Assembly (NCBI GenBank): GCA_021831565.1
Contig: JAKBMM010000005.1
Span: 16,998-80,997 of the forward strand
Source of the DNA: Planctomycetota bacterium
Lineage (GTDB): Bacteria; Planctomycetota; Phycisphaerae; WQYP01
Direction: 5' to 3'
Length of the DNA stretch: 64,000 nucleotides
The notes below the pieces were generated by a model. The model saw only the letters and a program-made list of their open reading frames with translations, did no database searches and was not told the origin of the DNA. Shown one piece after another: positions 1-8,926 of this stretch (positions are counted from its first letter, which is position 1; every line of letters starts with the position of its first letter). Made by a program: the position numbers and the translations under genes.

Positions 1-2
1 GG

Positions 3-1847
3 ATGGTGATGAAATTTCCCACAGCCATTTTGGCGACGTTAATCCTGGCGGGGGGCACGGCCTTCGTGATCACCGCGCCGAAGATGTCGTTTGCCAATCC
101 CTTGGCCGGCGGGGCGCCAGCCAATGTTCTGATCTATCACAACGATGGCTTCAACGACGGGCAAAACCTTAAGGAAACCGTGTTGACTCCCGATGTCGTC
201 CGCAGCGCCAACTTCGGCAAGCTCTTGAGTATACATTTGGCCGGGGCCGAAAGCGGCCAGCCGCTGTTCAAGGCGGGTGTGAACATTACGGTGGGACCGC
301 ACCAAGGTGTGCAGAATGTTGTCTTTGTCGCCCTGAATAACGACAGTGTCTGGGCGATCAATGCCGACACCGGCGCGGTTCTGTGGAAGACCAGCCTGCT
401 GACCAGATTCCATGGTGTCGCGGATACGGTGGCCGCGGCTGACGGCAACCGCAGTACCGGCAGGGGCCTACCTCTGGAAGACACCCCGGCCATTGATCCA
501 AACACAAACGTGCTCTATGTCGAATGCGAAGAAAGCGAAAAGGGTCCCGGTACGGACGGCGCGCTTCACTGGATCCACATGTTGTCCGCCCTGAACCTTG
601 CCAACGGCACCCGCTACGCCAAAACCGTAAACATTGCCGAGGGCACGGCGAATGCCGGTTACATCAGTGGACCCGCAGTTAACAGAATCGGCGGCGGACG
701 CGACGTATTTGACGCGCGCGACCTGACCTGCCGCTGCCTGACTCTCGACATGGTCAATCACACTCTCTACATGGCCTGGGGCGACCCCGGTGATGGCGGA
801 CCATACAATGGCTGGATCGTCGGCTACGATGCCGTCAAAAATAGGGCGGACACTTTGCATCTCCAGGCTCTGTGGTGCGCCGTGCCCAGCGGTCACGGTA
901 CCGGCAGCACGCGCTTTAGCGACGGCGCCGGCGGCATCTGGCAGGGGGGCGGCGGCATAGCCGTGGATGCCCGCGGAAATCTCTATGTAGAGACTGGCAA
1001 CGGAACATTCGACACCCAATTGATCAAGGCCCCTTATAGCGGGCGTTTGAACACGGATGTGCCCAACCTGCGAGTGCCTTGCCGCGGCGATTATGGCGAT
1101 TCCTGCGTAAAGTTATCTCCGGATTCGGACACCGCACAGCAGGCCGACAACCCCAATGGCTTTGGCCTGCATGTGAGCGATTACTTTACGCCCAAAGACG
1201 AGCAGTCGCTTAATGCCGTCGATCAGGACCTTGGCTCGAGCAGTCCGGTTCTGCTGCCCAATTCCGTAGGCAACGCGCGACACCGGCAACTGATGATCAT
1301 TAACGATAAGCAAGGCACGATTTACCTCCTCGACCGCAACCACATGGGTGGCTACCACGGCAATGCCGCGGGCCGGGGCGGGGGCGCCAACAATGTGGTG
1401 CAGGAGTTGAAACAAGCGACGGGCAGGACATTCAGCACGGGCGCCTTCTATGCCGGAACCAGCGCCAATAGCGGCATGATTTACTATGTCGGGATAGGTA
1501 GTTACGTCCGGGCTTTTTTGATCTCCCACGCGCGGATTCACGCACGTCCGATAGCGACCTCGCGGACCAGCTATGGCGCCTATAGCTATCCCGGTTCGAC
1601 TCCGGAAATATCCGCCCATGGCGGCCGGGACGGAATCCTCTGGACCCTGGATGAACGCCGGGACCGTCTGGTCGCCTACAATGCCTTAAATCTGCATGAT
1701 CTTCTGTTCTGCAGCGATCAAGTTGCCGCCGATGCGCTTACGGGGAAAATTGTGACTTTCAACACGCCCATGGTCGCCAATGGCCGCGTCTACGTGGGTA
1801 CGAGAGATGCCTTGAACGTCTATGGCCTGGTGGGCGGCTGGCATTGA
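3..1847 (+). CDS. Secreted PQQ-like/beta-propeller repeat protein
   Basis: 614 aa ORF with N-terminal hydrophobic signal; propeller-type motifs (VVFVALNNDSVWAINADTGAVLWKTSL; GTIYLLDRNH). The true start could lie upstream of the window. Confidence 0.7.
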   Translation: MVMKFPTAILATLILAGGTAFVITAPKMSFANPLAGGAPANVLIYHNDGFNDGQNLKETVLTPDVVRSANFGKLLSIHLAGAESGQPLFKAGVNITVGPHQGVQNVVFVALNNDSVWAINADTGAVLWKTSLLTRFHGVADTVAAADGNRSTGRGLPLEDTPAIDPNTNVLYVECEESEKGPGTDGALHWIHMLSALNLANGTRYAKTVNIAEGTANAGYISGPAVNRIGGGRDVFDARDLTCRCLTLDMVNHTLYMAWGDPGDGGPYNGWIVGYDAVKNRADTLHLQALWCAVPSGHGTGSTRFSDGAGGIWQGGGGIAVDARGNLYVETGNGTFDTQLIKAPYSGRLNTDVPNLRVPCRGDYGDSCVKLSPDSDTAQQADNPNGFGLHVSDYFTPKDEQSLNAVDQDLGSSSPVLLPNSVGNARHRQLMIINDKQGTIYLLDRNHMGGYHGNAAGRGGGANNVVQELKQATGRTFSTGAFYAGTSANSGMIYYVGIGSYVRAFLISHARIHARPIATSRTSYGAYSYPGSTPEISAHGGRDGILWTLDERRDRLVAYNALNLHDLLFCSDQVAADALTGKIVTFNTPMVANGRVYVGTRDALNVYGLVGGWH

Positions 1848-1903
1848 ACCACACCGGGGCGGCGCGATAGATTATGCCGCGCGTGGGCTGGTTCCATTTG
1901 AAA

Positions 1904-1975
1904 AGCCGATGGTGGGATTCGAACCCGCAACCTACGGTTTACAAAACCGTTGCTCTGCCATTGAGCTACATCGGC
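1904..1975 (-). tRNA. tRNA-Thr (anticodon UGU)
   Basis: Reverse complement GCCGATGTAGCTCAATGGCAGAGCAACGGTTTTGTAAACCGTAGGTTGCGGGTTCGAATCCCACCATCGGC folds as a cloverleaf: 7-bp acceptor GCCGATG/CATCGGC, anticodon loop TTTGTAA, T-loop GGTTCGAATCC. No encoded CCA. Confidence 0.95.
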
Positions 1976-2205
1976 GCGAACGTGCAGAAAATCCTTGCAA
2001 ACGGCGGTTTTCGCTTGGATTATTCGCATTTTCTTCACCTATGCTATCCGATGGTTTCAGTTCGTCCAAGTTCGCCGAAGTCAGCAATAGTTATCGCCCC
2101 CAGGTTATTCATGTTTGCGATTTTACGGCGCTGCCTATTATGAGTGAAATCATCTTCCCCCAAAAAAAAATGGAAATTTTTCAAACCAACCGGTATGATG
2201 ATTCG

Positions 2206-2316
2206 TATAACAGAGCAGAGTGGATCAGCCGAAGAGGCTGATTCGTTCATGAGTTCCTTCCTTCTCCCCCACGAAAGCCGGTGGTCGTCTCCCACGCGAC
2301 CATCGGCTATTTTTTT
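2206..2316 (+). ncRNA. Candidate small RNA ending in an intrinsic terminator
   Basis: TATGAT (2194-2199) or TATAAC (2206-2211) as possible -10; hairpin ATCAGCC-GAAGA-GGCTGAT; then terminator hairpin plus T tract; no CDS on this strand. Confidence 0.35.
2276..2316 (+). terminator. Rho-independent terminator
   Basis: AGCCGGTGGTCG-tctcccacg-CGACCATCGGCT (12-bp stem with one G-T) followed by ATTTTTTT. Confidence 0.75.
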
Positions 2317-2402
2317 CCTGTTTCGAAGCGGTAAAGAATAACTGTATGGATGGTTACGATATCCCGCAGCGTATAGCCGCGGATATCCGCTTTCCGATGC
2401 GG

Positions 2403-5400
2403 CTAGGAACATCCTAACGAATTACCGCAATTGAGACACTTGTAGCAGCTTCCGTTACGAACGGTAATGCTGCCGCAGGTGCATACCGGTGCATCGGTGG
2501 TAAGAGCCAGTTGCTGCGAGAGGACATTGCCAAAAGCGGGGGCGGTTGAAACCGACGCGCTGAACCGGCCGCCAGCCAGTGTCGCCACCGCACTGGAAGT
2601 CTCGGATAAGTGGCCGGAGCCATTACTATTACCATTTCCATTACCGCCGCGGACCGGCACCAGCGCCGCAGCGGGGGTTTCATAGTGCTCTAAATCTTCC
2701 GGAATGGGTTCGTGGCTCCGATTCATACCGCCATTGCCATTGCCGTGCCCACTGGAGTCGCTGGCCCCGGCGATTTTGGCGGCGGCCGGTACGGAATGTC
2801 CCGGTGCGCCGGAATTGGCGACGTGATAACCGGGTACAAACTTCATTCCCAGCCACCGCACCAGGTAGTCAATCGGACTTTTAGCGAATGGAATATCCGG
2901 ATTGGTGGTGATACCGGCCGGTTCGAAACGCATGTACGCGAATTTGCGGACAATGGCGTCTAAGGGTACGCCATACTGGAGATTGAGCGATATCAGCGTG
3001 GCGATGGTATCCATCAACCCACCGACGGTGCTGCCCTGCTTGGCCATGGTGATGAACACCTCGCCGGGACTGCCGTCATCAAACAGGCCGCAGGTGATAT
3101 ACCCCTCATGGCCGACGATATCGAATTTATGAGTGATGCTCGGCCGCGTGTCGGGCAGACGCCGCCGCAATGGCCGTTCCACCACTTTTTCCACGACACG
3201 TTCAACCAGGGAGCCTGCCGGACCGACTTTCACACCGCCGGCAGGTACGGCTCCGTTTCCCAGTAAGGAAGGGCTGGAATCTGAGCAGGGAGGACAGGAT
3301 GCGGACGATTCGACTTTGAGCGTGTCAATTTCCGCATCGTCGGCGGCGTCGTCATCGGCGGTACGGTTGAGCGGCTGGCTGAGTTTCGAGCCGTCGCGGT
3401 ACAGCGCCACGGCCTTGAGTCCCAGTCGCCAAGCTTCGCGGTAAGCCTCTTCCATATCGGCTACGTTTACCTCGTTGGGGAGATTGATGGTCTTGCTGAT
3501 CGCGCCGCTGATGAACGGCTGCACCGCCGCCATCATTTTTATATGTCCGATATGGTGGATAAATCGCCGGCCTTTGCGTCCGCACCTGTTGGCACAATCG
3601 AAAACGCTCAGGTGTTCCGGTTTCAGGTGAGGAGCGCCTTGGACCGTCTGCGAACCACAGATCACGTCGCCGGCTTCGCGAATCTGGCGCCGGGTAAAGC
3701 CCAAGGCCCGTAAAAGGTTGAAGGAATTTTTTCGCCATTGCTCGGCGCTAAACCCAAGGCGGGTCATCGTCGCCTCGCCGAGTGTCCAGGGAGAAAAGGC
3801 GAAGGCCAGCTCGAAAACAGAAGGCAGGCAAGCCTCTATTTTTGCCAGTTCTTCCTCCGTGAAGCCCTTCGCCTTAAGGGAATCGGTATGGATGTGCGGG
3901 GCGCCCTTCAGGGTGAGCGTGCCCAGCGCATAGGTCATGATGTCCTTGATCTGGTCGGGAGCGTAGCCAAGGTTCTTCAATGCCGGCGCCAACGACTGAT
4001 TGGCTATTTTGAAATAACCGCCGCCGGCGAGTTTCTTGAACTTCACCAAGGCGAAGTCCGGCTCCACGCCGGTGGTGTCGCAATCCATCAACAGGCCGAT
4101 CGTGCCGGTGGGGGCGATCACCGTGGTCTGGGCGTTGCGGTAGCCGTACTTTTCACCCAGTCGCACGGCGCGGTCCCAAGCCTGGCGCGCCGTTGAGAGT
4201 AATTGTTCGTTTGCCGTTGGATCATCGCTGAACCAGGCGGAATCGATCGCGAGCGGTTTGGTGGCAAGCCCTTCGTACTGTTGGTTGGCCCAAGCCGCGG
4301 CGCGGTGATTGCGCATCACCCGCAGCATGTCCGCCCGATTGGCGTGATAACCGGCAAATGGGCCTAATTCCCTGGCCATTTCCGCGGACGTGGCATAACT
4401 TTCCGCGGTCATCAGGGCGGTGATGGCGCCGCAAATTGCCCGTGCTTTGTCGCTGTCGTAGGCGATGCCGCCGGCCATCAACATGGTTCCAATGTTGGCG
4501 TATCCCAAGCCCAGCGTGCGGTATTCGTAGCTTAAACGGGCGATTTCGCGGCTGGGGTAGGCCGCCATCAGCACCGAAATTTCCAGCACGATGGTCCAGA
4601 GCCGACAGGCGTGGCGGAACCCGTCGATATCGAAGCGGCGGGTATCGAGATTATAAAACTTCATCAGGTTGATGGAAGCCAGATTGCATGCGGTATTGTC
4701 CAGGAACATGTACTCGCTGCACGGGTTGCTGGCGTTGATGCGGCCGCTCTGCGGGCAGGTGTGCCACTGGTTGATGGTGTCGTCATACTGCACGCCCGGG
4801 TCGGCGCAGCGCCAGGCGGCGAAGGCGATCTGTTCCCATAGATGGCGGGCCTTGCATGTTTTGTGAACCTTGCCGTCGGTCCGACGGATGAGTTGCCAGT
4901 CGCCGTCCGTATCCAGGGCTTTCATGAACCTGTCGGGCACGCGGACGGAGTTGTTGGAATTCTGGCCGGCAACGGTGGCGTAGGCCTCGCCATTGAAATC
5001 ATAATCAAGCTTCAGATCGAGTTTCTCGGCCGCTTCCCGCTGTTCCCGGGAGAGGTGTTTGACTCCTTCCACCATGGCCGCGACTTTGATCTCTTCGCGG
5101 ACTTTCCAGTTGATGAATGCTTCAATGTCGGGATGATCCAGGTCCAGACAGACCATTTTGGCCGCGCGGCGGGTGGTGCCGCCGGATTTGATCGCTCCAG
5201 CGGCGCGGTCCCCGATGCGCAGGAAACTCATCAGGCCGGAAGATTTCCCGCCGCCGGAAAGCGGTTCATTTTCCCCGCGCAGCCTGGAGAAATTGGTCCC
5301 GGTGCCCGAGCCATACTTGAAAAGGCGCGCTTCCCGCACCCACAGGTCCATGATGCCGCCTTCATTAACCAAGTCATCATTCACACTCTGGATAAAGCAG

Positions 5401-5945
5401 GCGTGCGGTTGCGGATGCGTGTAAGCGTCGGCGGCCTGTTCCAGTTGATGGGTTTTGGGGTTCACAAACCAATGTCCCTGCGAAGGCCCCGTCAAGCCGT
5501 AGGCGTAATTCAGACCGGTGTTGAACCACTGCGGCGAGTTCGGCGCCGCCATCTGGTTCAGAAGCATGTGGGCGATCTCATCATAAAAGACTTGGGCGTC
5601 TTGCTTGCTATCGAAGTAGCCGTACTGGTTGCCCCAGTGCGTCCAGCAGCCGGCCAGGCGATGCACCACCTGCCGGACCGACTTTTCCGGTCCGGTTTTC
5701 GGCTTACCATCTACATCCAAGATTGGTTTTCCATCCGCATCCGCCTGGGGCACTCCCGCTTTGCGAAAATACTTGCTGGCCATGATGTCGGTGGCGAGTT
5801 GCGACCACGATGCCGGAACTTCGACGTCTTTCATTTCAAAAACCACCGTACCATCGACATTGCTGATGCGGCTGGTGCGTTTGGCGTAAGAAACGGCGGC
5901 GTAAACATCCGCACCCGATTGGGTAAACCGACGATCGATTTTCAT
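2403..5945 (-). CDS. nrdJ: Vitamin B12-dependent (class II) ribonucleoside-diphosphate reductase
   Basis: 1180 aa; class II RNR motifs (NSPQWFNTGLNYAYG, NPCSEYMFLDNTACNLASINL, APTGTIGLLMDCDTTGVEPDFALVKFKKLAGGG); Cys-rich C-terminus CTCGSITVRNGSCYKCLNCG. Confidence 0.95.
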   Translation of the reverse strand: MKIDRRFTQSGADVYAAVSYAKRTSRISNVDGTVVFEMKDVEVPASWSQLATDIMASKYFRKAGVPQADADGKPILDVDGKPKTGPEKSVRQVVHRLAGCWTHWGNQYGYFDSKQDAQVFYDEIAHMLLNQMAAPNSPQWFNTGLNYAYGLTGPSQGHWFVNPKTHQLEQAADAYTHPQPHACFIQSVNDDLVNEGGIMDLWVREARLFKYGSGTGTNFSRLRGENEPLSGGGKSSGLMSFLRIGDRAAGAIKSGGTTRRAAKMVCLDLDHPDIEAFINWKVREEIKVAAMVEGVKHLSREQREAAEKLDLKLDYDFNGEAYATVAGQNSNNSVRVPDRFMKALDTDGDWQLIRRTDGKVHKTCKARHLWEQIAFAAWRCADPGVQYDDTINQWHTCPQSGRINASNPCSEYMFLDNTACNLASINLMKFYNLDTRRFDIDGFRHACRLWTIVLEISVLMAAYPSREIARLSYEYRTLGLGYANIGTMLMAGGIAYDSDKARAICGAITALMTAESYATSAEMARELGPFAGYHANRADMLRVMRNHRAAAWANQQYEGLATKPLAIDSAWFSDDPTANEQLLSTARQAWDRAVRLGEKYGYRNAQTTVIAPTGTIGLLMDCDTTGVEPDFALVKFKKLAGGGYFKIANQSLAPALKNLGYAPDQIKDIMTYALGTLTLKGAPHIHTDSLKAKGFTEEELAKIEACLPSVFELAFAFSPWTLGEATMTRLGFSAEQWRKNSFNLLRALGFTRRQIREAGDVICGSQTVQGAPHLKPEHLSVFDCANRCGRKGRRFIHHIGHIKMMAAVQPFISGAISKTINLPNEVNVADMEEAYREAWRLGLKAVALYRDGSKLSQPLNRTADDDAADDAEIDTLKVESSASCPPCSDSSPSLLGNGAVPAGGVKVGPAGSLVERVVEKVVERPLRRRLPDTRPSITHKFDIVGHEGYITCGLFDDGSPGEVFITMAKQGSTVGGLMDTIATLISLNLQYGVPLDAIVRKFAYMRFEPAGITTNPDIPFAKSPIDYLVRWLGMKFVPGYHVANSGAPGHSVPAAAKIAGASDSSGHGNGNGGMNRSHEPIPEDLEHYETPAAALVPVRGGNGNGNSNGSGHLSETSSAVATLAGGRFSASVSTAPAFGNVLSQQLALTTDAPVCTCGSITVRNGSCYKCLNCGNSLGCS

Positions 5946-6130
5946 GATTACTCCTGCTTGTGTGTCCCCAGGCTTGTTTTAGAATGATATTGCGGTTCCC
6001 GCTGTTTTCTAAAACAGGAATCCTGGAATCCGTACCTGTTTCTAAACGCCGGCGACATCCCATCCTGCGACATCGCCGGCCACCGGTAGTTGCCGCGCCT
6101 CCGTGTTTCGCGGCTTTCCGTCTGGACCGG

Positions 6131-6685
6131 TCAATCCACCCGCGGTAGCGTCAGACCGGATTGATTCTGGTACTTCCCTTTTTTGTCCGCATAGCTGGTG
6201 CGGCAGACTTTTTCACCACGCAGAAAAATGATCTGGGCGATGCCTTCATTGGCATAAATTTTGGCCGGCAGCGGCGTGGTGTTGGAAATCTCGATGGTGA
6301 TCCGTCCCTTCCATTCCGGTTCCAGCGGAGTTACGTTCACGATGATCCCGCAGCGGGCATACGTGCTCTTGCCCACGCAAATCGCCAGGATGTTGCGCGG
6401 AATCTCGAAGTACTCCACGGTTTCGCACAGTGCGAAACTGTTGGGCGGAATAAGCACATGGCCGGCGGTGTCGGCATCCACGTCTACGAAACCGCGGGGG
6501 GAAAAATTTTTGGGATCAACCACTTCCGAGTTTACGTTGGTAAAGATTTTGAATTTCGAGCCTACGCGCACGTCATAGCCGTAACTCGATACCCCGTAGC
6601 TTACGCAACCGGTTCGCTTGACGGACTGCTCAAAGGGTTCGATCCGAACCTCTTCCTGAATCTGATAATCAGCAAGAATGCCCAT
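6131..6685 (-). CDS. dcd: dCTP deaminase
   Basis: [10 protein letters not shown]... with SYGYDVRVG and [34 protein letters not shown] typical of Dcd; start set at the internal Met of the longer 6131-6799 ORF. Confidence 0.93.
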   Translation of the reverse strand: MGILADYQIQEEVRIEPFEQSVKRTGCVSYGVSSYGYDVRVGSKFKIFTNVNSEVVDPKNFSPRGFVDVDADTAGHVLIPPNSFALCETVEYFEIPRNILAICVGKSTYARCGIIVNVTPLEPEWKGRITIEISNTTPLPAKIYANEGIAQIIFLRGEKVCRTSYADKKGKYQNQSGLTLPRVD

Positions 6686-6898
6686 GATGTCACCGTGCTC
6701 TGAGCGCTCCAGCGCCTCGCCTGACTGCCGATATGGAAGGCAGGTTCGGTTTCTGTTAGCATATCGCAACTCCGCTGCCAGCTCAAGAAGTGTTGCCACA
6801 CCATGAAGGAGTCTGCGGCCGTTGCATTGGGCCCATCATTTTCTCACAGGAAACCACTTTCCCGTGTGTTAAGGTTCTGATAAGACCCGACTTGAGTA

Positions 6899-6926
6899 AC
6901 TATACCGCTATATCTTGTGGTGTCAA
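6899..6926 (-). promoter_or_regulatory. Sigma70-type promoter for dcd(-nrdJ)
   Basis: On the minus strand TTGACA (6926-6921), 16-bp spacer CCACAAGATATAGCGG, TATAGT (6904-6899). Confidence 0.65.
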
Positions 6927-6951
6927 GTCATTTTTTAACTAAATATTGACA
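6905..6951. promoter_or_regulatory. Candidate NrdR box pair
   Basis: Box 1 CCGCTATATCTTGTGG (6905-6920; 12/16 to ACACWATATATWGTGT) and box 2 TAACTAAATATTGACA (6936-6951; 10/16 overall, 10/11 in the core); centres 31 bp apart. Confidence 0.55.
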
Positions 6952-6975
6952 AACAGGTTTTCCACAACGTAAACT
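6946..6975 (+). promoter_or_regulatory. Putative mutY promoter
   Basis: TTGACA (6946-6951) and TAAACT (6970-6975), 18-bp spacing, shortly upstream of the GTG start at 6994. Confidence 0.5.
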
Positions 6976-6993
6976 CTTTTAGCCACAGCAGTT

Positions 6994-8166
6994 GTGGTAT
7001 TAAAAAAATGGGCACTATTGGTGGTAGTCGTAAAGAGTTTACCGTGGACATGTCGCTGTTCGGACAGGCTTTTAGCTTGGTTTGCTCGCAACCAACGCGA
7101 TTTACCGTGGCGGCGCACTCGCGACCCCTATGCCATCTGGCTTTCAGAAATGATGCTTCAACAGACGAGGGTAGAGAGCGTCGTTGCCTATTTCCAGAGG
7201 TTTTTGCGCCGTTTTCCCACCCTGGACTCGCTGGCCGCGGCGTCGCAGGAAGAAGTTCTCAAGCTTTGGTCGGGACTGGGCTATTACCGCCGCGCCCGCC
7301 AGTTGCACCAGGCGTCGCGCCGCATGGCCGGCGGCCGGGAAAAACAGATTCCATCAACATATAAAGAATTAATAAAACTACCGGGCGTCGGCCGCTATAC
7401 CGCCGGCGCCATCGCCAGCATCGCCTTCGGCGAGCCAGTTCCCGCGCTCGACGGCAACGTCATGCGCGTGTTGACGCGGCTGCTGGCCCTGCCGGATGAT
7501 CTGGCGCGCCAAGCGACGCGGAACAAACTCCAGCAAATCGCGGCAACCCTTGTACCGGAAAAAAATCCCGGCGATTACAACCAGGCCATGATGGAACTCG
7601 GCGCGACTCTTTGCACGCCGCGTCATCCCGCCTGCGGGTCATGTCCCCTGCGCCGCCTGTGCCGCGCGCGGGACGCCGGGAATCCCGAAAAGTTTCCCGT
7701 CAAAGCCGCCCGCGGAAAGGCCCCGCGGGTCAAGTGCACCTCCGTTGTGGTGCGACAAAATGGAAAATGGTTGCTGCTCCGGCGGCCCGCCGGCGGTCTC
7801 TGGGAGCATCTGTGGGAGTTCCCCACGCTGAGTCGGTCAAAACAAGATTTATCCCCGGCCGAAGTTCAGCGACGGATCGGGCGAATGCTGGGCCTGGACG
7901 CCCAGGTGAAAAGCCAGGATATCCGATTGCGGCATCAGCTCACTCATCGCCGTATGGAATATCGCGTGTTTGCCGCCACAGCCATCCGCCGGCCGAAAAA
8001 AATTTCCTTGCCCCTTTGCGGCCCGGGCCGCTATGAGGCGTATCGCTGGGTCGCCGATCTTGATGAGGTTCCCGTGGCCGGCATCACGCGTAAAATCCTG
8101 GAGGAGGTTCGTGCTAATTTGATTACCCGCCGCCATGGAAAGATTGCCAAGCTGGACGGCGTATAA
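6994..8166 (+). CDS. mutY: A/G-specific adenine DNA glycosylase
   Basis: WFARNQRDLPWRRTRDPYAIWLSEMMLQQTRVESVVAYFQRFL; HhH LPGVGRYTAGAIASIAFG; 4Fe-4S cysteines CTPRHPACGSCPLRRLC; C-terminal NUDIX-like domain. Confidence 0.95.
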   Translation: MVLKKWALLVVVVKSLPWTCRCSDRLLAWFARNQRDLPWRRTRDPYAIWLSEMMLQQTRVESVVAYFQRFLRRFPTLDSLAAASQEEVLKLWSGLGYYRRARQLHQASRRMAGGREKQIPSTYKELIKLPGVGRYTAGAIASIAFGEPVPALDGNVMRVLTRLLALPDDLARQATRNKLQQIAATLVPEKNPGDYNQAMMELGATLCTPRHPACGSCPLRRLCRARDAGNPEKFPVKAARGKAPRVKCTSVVVRQNGKWLLLRRPAGGLWEHLWEFPTLSRSKQDLSPAEVQRRIGRMLGLDAQVKSQDIRLRHQLTHRRMEYRVFAATAIRRPKKISLPLCGPGRYEAYRWVADLDEVPVAGITRKILEEVRANLITRRHGKIAKLDGV

Positions 8167-8293
8167 ACCGATTCGCCGTGTATACTTCCGGTTCTGACGG
8201 AGTTTCGCGCGGTGGTCAAGAACGACCGATGAGGGCGCCGGCCCTACATTTTTGTGGTGGGAACACCCGCGCTCTTCGGTTCTTGCTGATTTA

Positions 8294-8926
8294 TCAGGGA
8301 GGGAACCAGGATTGAAGGGTCTTCTTGAATTTCAAAAATGCCCGATCGGCGCAGCGATCCAAACCCACCTCCCTGGCCATATCATCGTATAGCGAGGAGG
8401 TGCGCGGCCGTTTCATTTCAAGCAGCACGGCTTCAAGAGCTTCTTTCGGTCGAAGTGGTTTCACCCGGCCCGCCGCCAGAAACCCCTTTTGTTCAAGCCA
8501 GTGACGTAATGGTAATGCCGGTTTTTTTTCCCTCCAACCAAGAATCCTATCGACCACCGGTGAATCTGACCATATCCATGCCTCAAGCTCAGGTTCGATC
8601 ACCACTGCGGCCGCCCGGTTCGACCAACCCGCCTTTGGCAATTCGCGTTCAACGATTGTCTCCGTGTCTTGGGCACTCGCCTTGGTCCCCGAGCCTTCAC
8701 AATCAAACAGCACGATTGCGTGTTCGTATATCCTTGTGAATGCACTTAGAAATTGTGCGCTGCGGACCCGGCAGCCGGTATCTTTTTGCGGATGGCGGTA
8801 TACATCAAAGGTGATGTTCCGGATACGCAGCGCTTGCGGTCTGCACAGAGCGCTACGGACTGCGGCTTCCATGCTTTTGTCGGCCACCAAAACCACAAGG
8901 TCTTTATGCGGCGCCGTTTGGTTCAC
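8294..8926 (-). CDS. Small Toprim-like / MAD4-like protein, partner of the adjacent AAA ATPase
   Basis: 210 aa; acidic motifs LVADKSMEAAV, AIVLFDCEGSG, VIEPELEAWIW; GTG start overlaps the ATPase TGA stop (GTGA, 8923-8926). Confidence 0.6.
   Translation of the reverse strand: MNQTAPHKDLVVLVADKSMEAAVRSALCRPQALRIRNITFDVYRHPQKDTGCRVRSAQFLSAFTRIYEHAIVLFDCEGSGTKASAQDTETIVERELPKAGWSNRAAAVVIEPELEAWIWSDSPVVDRILGWREKKPALPLRHWLEQKGFLAAGRVKPLRPKEALEAVLLEMKRPRTSSLYDDMAREVGLDRCADRAFLKFKKTLQSWFPP

Noticed and set aside
4842-5987. 381-aa plus-strand ORF antisense to nrdJ
   Set aside because: Antisense shadow of the clearly identified RNR; low-complexity composition, no family motifs.
6686-6898. Cobalamin riboswitch in the ~200-nt leader of dcd-nrdJ
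   Set aside because: Expected for a B12-dependent RNR, but I could not find the B12-box GCCACTG-type core in the leader.
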